Source: Oscheius onirici (lineage: Eukaryota > Nematoda > Chromadorea > Rhabditida > Rhabditidae). From it: DNA of 64,000 bases. The DNA lies in assembly GCA_932521025.1 (NCBI GenBank), contig OW051470.1:3272501-3336500 (forward strand). The letters run 5' to 3'. Below, piece by piece: positions 57,334-64,000 of the stretch. Position 1 is the first letter of the stretch, and each line of letters begins with the position of its first letter. A program made the position numbers and the translations under genes. The notes beneath the pieces were generated by a model. The model was not told the origin of the DNA. It saw only the letters and a list, made by a program, of their open reading frames with translations, and ran no database searches.

Positions 57334-58080
57334 CGGCTAGTCGAGTCCTCTTGTTAAATGACTTCAAAGTTTGTTTTCGAAGCAATTAAGAAACTTTTAA
57401 ACAATCTTTTTTTGTATTCTTGGGCTACTTTTGATTTGGACACAGAACAAGAGTATTTTCAGGAAGTTACTTTTGGAAACCTTCACATTTTTGTCATTGC
57501 AAAGGTGCTTTCACAAGAACCCCAAACTCGACTCTATATACCTGGAAATTAGAGAGCAAAAGCTACCCTCTTCTTTTCAGAACTCTTATTGTTAAATCCT
57601 GTTCCTTTGCTGCTAAACCGTTGCCATAGTAGCCTCTGCTACATTTGCATAGAGTTACGCGCCGTGTCAGTCAGTACCATCCAATTACGAGTAGTTCTCG
57701 AGATTTATACGTACTCTTTAGTCATCTTGAGAAAAAAAGCTGCCTGTTTATGGCAGCTTGACCTGTTGCCAGAGCATCTGCACGCTGTTTACACAAATGG
57801 CGCGAGGTTCCAGCTTTCAAATACCACATGCTTTTCCGTTACCGATAAAATTGGCAGGGACTTGTTTTTCATCCAAAAATTTTCGATTTTATCGAATTCT
57901 TGAACTTTTCTGGGTTTGAATTGGGACAGAAAAAATGGATCCGAAACCTGCACGCTCTCAAAAGCTAGGCTGGTTTCAATGCGAAAAAAACTCCCCTTAT
58001 GATCGCTGTCCTGTACATGCACATGTCTTACTCTTTGAAGCATAAGAAAATGAAGTTTGTTATCAGCCAGACTTTCAGCA
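57334..58080. other. intergenic, divergent promoters
   Basis: 747 bp between divergent genes. No gene seen. It ends in ACTTTCAGCA directly before the next ATG (trans-splice acceptor). Confidence 0.45.
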
Positions 58081-61000
58081 ATGGACGAGGATCACCTAAA
58101 TCTGACGGCTGATGTGAGTGATGAGCATCTGGAAGAACCCGAGTCTTCGGATAACTCTTTCAATACCCCACTTTCAAGGTTGGTTTTATGATAAACCGTA
58201 CATATGCACACGTTTCCAGTGCACCGGCTATTGCCGAAACTGACCGTCGTCTGTCCTCTTCCCAGCCTGTTCTCAGCAGTAAGACGACTGGTGGGCGTGA
58301 GTTCAGTTTCAAAGTCAAGAGTCAACTCTCTCGTTCAGAGGCTTTTTCTTCTATGAGTAGTGTGAAACAGACAGAAAGATTTCCCTTTCTGCAAGTCAAA
58401 GAGGACAATGAGCGACTCCAAACTGAGGTCTATGAGCTCCGAGGTCAACTTCTAGACTCTCAGACACGACAACGTTTTGCCGAAGAACAGCTACCACTTC
58501 CAGTACAAGAAGTCCTAGATGATGTAGGTCACCAGACTCATTCTATAACTCTTCAGTATCTCCGATTGCAACGCCTTCTACGAGACAGCGGTGAAAAAGC
58601 CACTGCCTACGATCTGTTGAAGGACGAGTTACTCGCGGAACAAGAAGAGAATAAGAGACTGACCAGGAAGATTGACGAGACCATTCGACAGTACGAGGTC
58701 CTCCTGCACAGTGTAAACTAAAAACACAATAAACTCAATACATTGTTCAGAAAAACGTTGAGATGGAGCGTCTGAAGCAGGATTTCATGGCTGGGGACGA
58801 GTTCACACTGAATTCGGAAGTTGGTCTGGAGTTGGGCAACAAGACGATTGCTCTCGAACTGAACCAGCAGAAGATTATGAATGATGACTATCTGAGGAAG
58901 ATTGCGAGACTGGAAGACGATTTGACCGTCTATAAGGAGCGTCTCTCCGAGGCTGAGCGCCATCTGATCGAGAAACAAGATGTTACCAGGGTATGAGCCA
59001 CACTATTTTTGGCTAGTTTATTCTGTTCAGACATTTGTTTTGAGCGAAAGCGAACAGCAATTAGCCAAGAGAGTCGACGAGCTGATAGTAGAGAATTCGA
59101 ACCTCGCCAACCGGTATAATACATGTAATGCGGCTCTGATGAACTACATGAATCGTCTGAACAAATTGGAGAAGAAGATCATGATGTCGGCTCTCTCTTC
59201 CAGTCAACTCAATCTCTCCGCCAACTTCGATATCAGCGACAAGCAGCGTGTTGAGACTGTGGTTGGTGAATTGTACTTTAAGGTCAAAAGTCTTATTTCT
59301 AGTTGGAGAAGATGAAGAATGAACTCATCTTCGAGAAGGAAAAGAATCGGACTCTTCGCAACGAAGTCAATCACCTGATGGGCAAAGACAACTCTTGTGA
59401 CAGTGTCGAAGATGCCACAGAGGCACTGGAAGAAGAAGTGTCAATTGTCGATCGGGATATGGAGAAGATTGTAAACGAAGTCAATGCTGTTCTGCAAGGA
59501 CTGAAAGAGACTGGCTGGGCGGAGAACAGTCCCAGATGCAATGGTTGGTATCCCTTGGGTCCATACAATCCATACTTAGAACTTCTGGACTCGATTGACC
59601 GAGGAGATCAGATGGACAACCGGGAACAGGAAGTTCTCGAACTGTTCGGCCAATCCGGGCAGCCACAGTTCCTTCCCGAGATGGACCAATTGTCTCTTCT
59701 GAACACTTCTATTGGAAACATCCTGACGACTTCGATGAACGCAGCTCACGATATTACAATCGTCAAGGAGAATCTGCTCACGTTCCGAGATACTCTGATG
59801 GCCATGTTCGAACGTCTGAAGAGCTCGGCGGCTCTCTTTGACGAGATTCGTCAGATTGTGAGTCTATTCTAGTTGGTTTATGAATCCAATTTCAGCTGGC
59901 CAATGGAGAACACAATCCACTAGTCGACAGAATCAGAGAAATGCAGCTGCTCTGGAACAGTGCCGCTTCCAAAGCCGATGATGTTACGAAGGCAATAGAC
60001 GCTGCTGAACGGAGCATTGTTGGAATGCAGGGACATATTTCGGTCCTGGAACATACGATTGTCAATACATCTTTTGTTCTGGATCAGACGCGTCGAATCA
60101 CATTCTCCAATTTGTCTCTTGCTTCAAGATACGGACTTGAGACTCCTACTGTCGCCATGGAAGACAAGATGGGTGAACTAGAGGAGCAGGTCAAGGAATT
60201 GACTGAACAGCTCGAGAACATGATTGAAGCTCGTGATTCTGCTCAGACGAGAGTCGATGTTCTTGAGAGCCAGTACCGTGATCACGAAATGGAGAACAGC
60301 GAGTTGCATCAGCAATTGGAAGATCTGAAAACGGAAATTAGTCGTCTGAAGACTGAGAAAGACAAGATTTACGATGAACTTCAAGTAGGTTTCTTGTTTT
60401 ATTCAATATCAAGTAGTCTCTTCAGATTCTCCGCAGTGGTCACACCCACACCAAATCCCTTCTTGATCGCAACTCGACTACCTACTCCAAGTACACCGAA
60501 CAGATTGAGAACCTGACTGCCGAAAACCTGGATCTGAGAAGAGCCGTCGATGCTCTCACAGTCACTCGCTATGAACTTTGTCAGAAGATTGTGGATGTGA
60601 CTGACGAAACTGCAAAGGCTAAAGAGTTTGCACATGCTCAGGAACTGGCGAAAGTGGCTCTTTCTGAACGACTTGAGGATCTGAAAAGCACATGTCACGA
60701 GCTCCAGAAGGATTTGGAGAGTTCCCAACTGTCCATTCGACAGAAGTCGTCAGAAATGGAAAGAGTTCAAAAGAGTCTTGAGTCAAAAGTTAACCTTCTA
60801 GAGGAACAACTAAGTGCAGCAAGAAGCAATGTGAGTTCTCACGTTTCTTCACAACGTACGTTTCAGAACGCTGATCTCCAGCAAGAACTCCATACCATTC
60901 ATTCTGCCAAAGCAAACAGCCAACGAACAGAAAATATCTGGCCGAGTGTTGCTTCTCCCAATGTCAGCCTTCTTTACAAGAATACTCAGGTATTGGATTA

Positions 61001-62221
61001 CTCGACTTCAGAATTCAATAGATTCAGGGCCCGATCTCCACTCAGACCAGTCTCATCAACGAAGACATCAAAACAATGGAAGAGGAACACGAGAAAATCA
61101 ACCAAGACTTTACTTCTCTCTTGACTATCTACAACGAATTGGAAGTTGCGCTTCGGGACTTGCTCTTCATTTCAGAGTCGAGTGGATCCAAAACGGCCGG
61201 AGATGTTCGTAGTGCTAGGAAGAGTTGTGAAAAATTGAAGAAGGCCATCGCTGAACAGGCCAATTATGATGCCAAGACAAAGGAGCAGGTTCAGAGGATG
61301 GCAGAAGATCTAGAACAAAAGTCGCATGATTTTGTGGACTCGAAACAAACCAAGTTTAGAGAGAACTACTCGGTCAGCAGGGGTTCGAAGAAGAACGCGA
61401 CCAGCAAGTTCACCTACTCCAAAATTACCGACCAGTACCAGAATCGTCTTCTCCGAGATATCAATGCGGCCTTCGTCAAGACCGTCGACTTGGCTTACAA
61501 TCTGAAAGTTTCGGTTGATGCCAAGAAAAAGGACTACGAGGTAAGTAGATTGACATAAGTACAGCCAATGGTTCTCAGTTTGATCTAGAGAAACTGAACA
61601 ACGATGCGAAGGACGTCCGAACCATCCTCTATGATGTCAAGAACTACATTTGTACCAAGTTTGACAAAGAGAATCTACATGGTCAATCAGCGGAGTTTAT
61701 TTCAATGGTCAGTAAGTGGTGAACAATGAGAGAGACCCAATTAGAAAGATTGCAAAACGTGACAAACGGTAGATATATAAACATTCTTCTTATCCGTTGA
61801 CTCTCTTTCGCCAGTCTTAATTCTGGTTCAGTGTCTGACCTTTTTATGTTCTCGCTTTTTCAATCTTTGTCCATTTCTTCTCAAGAGTCCGAAAAATAAC
61901 TGTTCCAAATAACTGGTCATGAGGTACAGTCGAAAAACGAGAACAATTATTTCCAGTTGCGTACGCAACTTCGCGTGAGCTTCAGTGCGCAACTGGGAAA
62001 ATTGCGCCAATTCAAGCGTCATTTTTCAGCTGCAGTCAATGGAACACGACAACAAAGAGCTCTTCACCAAACTTGCCGAGACGATGGGTAAGTATCAAGA
62101 GCTGAAGAAGTCGTCTGCAAATCCGAATGTTCTATCTCGGATCGACCAAGAACTGCATTCGATCCACGTTGTCATGAAACGTACCCGCGATGTCGTGTCC
62201 CGTTCCCGCAAAACTAACTAA
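58081..62221 (+). CDS. long coiled-coil protein, family not recognised
   Basis: About 13 exons, roughly 1,090 aa; ATG two nt after TTTCAG. The N-terminal about 100 residues are Ser/Thr-rich and probably disordered (PESSDNSFNTPLSS). The rest is mostly coiled coil with heptad patterns (KEDNERLQTEVYELRGQLL, EEQVKELTEQLENMIEARDSA, LESQYRDHEMENSELHQQL). It is interrupted by a short unique segment with CNGWYPLGPYNPYLELLDS and by hinge-like parts. The C-terminus is basic (VVMKRTRDVVSRSRKTN). No motor, GRIP, PACT or other named domain was seen. A centrosomal, ciliary or cytoskeletal scaffold is plausible but inferred only from architecture. A 300-nt intron near 61.7-62.0 kb is the only long one. The gene is followed 130 bp later by an MTFR1-like gene, probably in one operon. 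Confidence 0.8.
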
Positions 62222-62336
62222 TTTGTACACTTTGTTTTGTTATAAATTTGACCGAATGAATTGCCTTTTTTCTGTTCTCCATGTTTCTATCGAGTTCTCT
62301 TCTCTCTACTTTTCTTCCTTCTTTCACCGCTCTTAC

Positions 62337-62351
62337 AAAAAATAATCTCAG
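62337..62351 (+). promoter_or_regulatory. probable SL trans-splice acceptor of downstream operon gene
   Basis: AATAATCTCAG is placed immediately before the ATG at 62352, 130 bp after the upstream stop. Spacing and strand fit an internal operon gene. Confidence 0.5.
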
Positions 62352-63812
62352 ATGAATAATGAAGAAAATGAAAGCAACGTAGTTGTGGCTCGTCATGCCG
62401 GTAACAGTTTCGAGCTTCTGCTTCGACTCTTTCACGAGGAATGTGATAACTTTGTAAGTTTCTTCTTTTACTTTGGCCATTAGTTTGTTTCGATTCAGAG
62501 AGGACAAGTTCGACGTGTAGGAGACGGAATTCGGGCCTTTTTTCGTGGCCAGCTGAACAAAAAGGAAGAATATGCTCAGGAGTTGATGAAACTTGCCGCA
62601 AAAGCGTTAGTTTTAGGTTAGCTGTGATGAAATTTAGTTCAGTAATCCGTTGAATATGGACGATGTCTGTGAGAAACCCAAGTGGAAACTGGACGAGGAG
62701 CCGCTGGCTGAAAGACGGTACACAATTCCCTTCCGTACGTTCATGGATGTCGCTCAAGTTATGCTGAATGACGAAGAAGAAGGTAATAATTAAAATATTT
62801 CTGACACAAGTTCAGGTGTGATTTGTCGTCTGATGTGGGAGAATCCGAAATGGGAAAAAATGCCCGATTACACTCCGGTCATTCCGATGGAAGAGGATTT
62901 GCGCGACTTCCAGCTCTGGAATCGTCCAATGGGCAGTCCTTGCACAATGCAGGAGGATGATGACGAAAGACTTTCACTTCCGAGCACAAGAGCTACGGAT
63001 TGGAATCGCGATAAGATCGACACTGTCGAAGAGAAGCTCGCTTTGCTGACCAAACAGATGCAAGCATTGCTGCAACAAGTACAGGGAGGAGTAAGTCGTA
63101 AACCTAGTTCATTTCATTATTTTTTTCCAGACTCCTCTTTCAACTCGACGCCCATCGCGCTCCAGTTCGCCAATCCTTCTCCAAAGCGACTCGTCCGAGG
63201 ACGAAGGACGAGGTGCCTCTCTACCATCCGTTGTCGGCAGTCCTCTTACCGGTCGTCGTAATGAAAACTCTGTGCCAGCTGTGATTCCTCCTCTTGGCCC
63301 AGCTCCACCACCACCTCCGCCGGGTCAGTTTAAGTTTCTGACTAACCTTTACCTGCCATCTCGCAATGGCAATTTCCTTTGTTTTGGTTATCTTCAAAAA
63401 CTATTTTCAGGGCTCATGTTGAAAGAGAAAGCGGTAGATAACAAGGTAATAGTCGCGTTTCTTCAATCTAAAGAATCGTATTTAGCCCATTGCTCAGAGG
63501 TCGAATAAAATCCAGCAGCAAGAACAGTCAGCTCCGATGAGACCTACAGCTGCCGATTTACAAAATGTCCAGCTTCGAAAAGTCGTCTCTCGTTCACCAG
63601 GAGGAACACCGCAAGGACGTAAAATTTCGCTAGACGACTCATTCCAAGATAAGGTTAGAACATTGAAAAGGACTGTACTTATATTTTTTTTCTTGCAGAG
63701 CAATATCATTGCCAGTGCTCTGATGAGCCGCTTCCGGGCTATGCACTCCGATTCATTCACCGAGGATCAAGATGACGATATCGGTAAAGATAGCAGTTGG
63801 ACGGATGATTAG
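62352..63812 (+). CDS. MTFR1/FAM54-like protein (mitochondrial fission regulator family)
   Basis: About eight exons encode roughly 340 aa. It starts MNNEENESNVVVARHAGNSF. The middle has a predicted coiled coil (VEEKLALLTKQMQALLQQVQ), then a Ser-rich stretch (STRRPSRSSSPILLQSDSSEDE). A proline run (PPLGPAPPPPPPG) follows. The C-terminal motif is VQLRKVVSRSPGGTPQGRK, then SNIIASALMSRFRAMHSDS. Coiled coil, polyproline, RSPGGTP and an (A)LM-K/R-F helix occur in this order in vertebrate MTFR1, MTFR1L and MTFR2, which influence mitochondrial fission and respiration. The acidic end is DQDDDIGKDSSWTDD. Assignment rests on these short motifs, so it is good but not certain. Confidence 0.72.
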
Positions 63813-64000
63813 TATTTTCCCTTATCTCAAGTATATTCTCCACTATACGCGGTATGAAAACAACTTCACAGTGTGCTTTACTTTATGCCTTTCTCAAAAA
63901 TAGCATAATATTATCTTTTCTTGGTATCTTACTTGTGACCCACCCTGTTTTCTAGAACATAGTCCTGACAAATGTATAACCTTCCCGCTTCATAGCACGC
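63813..64000. other. 3' flank, right edge
   Basis: AT-rich 3' flank of the last gene. No feature recognised. Confidence 0.3.

Overview
The window looks like a piece of a compact nematode nuclear genome. Introns are mostly 35-60 nt with TTTTCAG or TTTAG acceptors. Several start codons lie just behind an acceptor-like TTTCAG or TTTTAG with no exon in front, as expected for spliced-leader trans-splicing. Some same-strand genes sit about 100-130 bp apart. The gene set is also nematode-like: a FOZI-1 type formin/zinc-finger protein, a DRH helicase, KLP-11, HRPA-1 and an ET-like cysteine module. All gene models were built by hand from splice sites and reading phase. No database search was possible and the genus is not determined.

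Layout. 0.7-1.3 kb: compact PHD+CXXC (CFP1-like) gene, minus. 1.5-1.9 kb: hAT-like MITE with a perfect 8-bp target duplication. 2.16-3.15 kb: left arm of a 1-kb inverted duplication whose right arm is at 31.09-32.11 kb. It carries an intact Gly/Tyr-rich secreted-protein gene and a 5'-truncated second gene. 3.5-4.1 kb: LINE reverse-transcriptase fragment. 4.7-11.2 kb: fozi-1, minus. 11.2-21.3 kb: about 10 kb without a recognisable gene. 21.3-26.5 kb: CCK/neuropeptide-type GPCR, minus. 26.5-30.6 kb: no recognisable gene. 30.7-32.1 kb: cluster of three small secreted-protein genes, including the full versions of the duplicated pair. 33.0-37.1 kb: RIG-I-like DRH helicase. 38.1-41.1 kb: unrecognised protein with an Arg-rich tail. 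41.5-44.1 kb: aspartyl-tRNA synthetase, minus, with a second hAT-like MITE in an intron. 44.7-46.8 kb: PI5P 4-kinase. 47.2-49.9 kb: kinesin-2 klp-11. 50.4-51.2 kb: two diverged copies of a roughly 240-bp non-coding unit. 51.7-53.0 kb: hnRNP A/B gene hrpa-1. 53.2-53.4 kb: foldback element. 53.7-54.6 kb: GRXCR-like gene, minus. 54.8-55.1 kb: small gene. 55.4-57.3 kb: a predicted transmembrane PP1-type phosphatase with a cysteine-rich ectodomain, minus. 58.1-63.8 kb: a two-gene, operon-like pair, a long coiled-coil protein followed by an MTFR1-like protein.

The most unusual finding is the gene at 55.4-57.3 kb. Four exons join in phase to give signal peptide, ten-cysteine ET/three-finger-like ectodomain, one transmembrane helix, linker and a complete PPP-family Ser/Thr phosphatase domain with all catalytic motifs. 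This would be a receptor-like Ser/Thr phosphatase. A 35-nt GC-AG intron lies exactly between ectodomain and membrane helix, and its retention would give a soluble ectodomain.

The neighbours are mostly housekeeping genes (translation, RNA binding, motor, lipid kinase) and do not form one pathway. The helicase, the small secreted proteins and the receptor-like phosphatase are the accessory or lineage-specific part.
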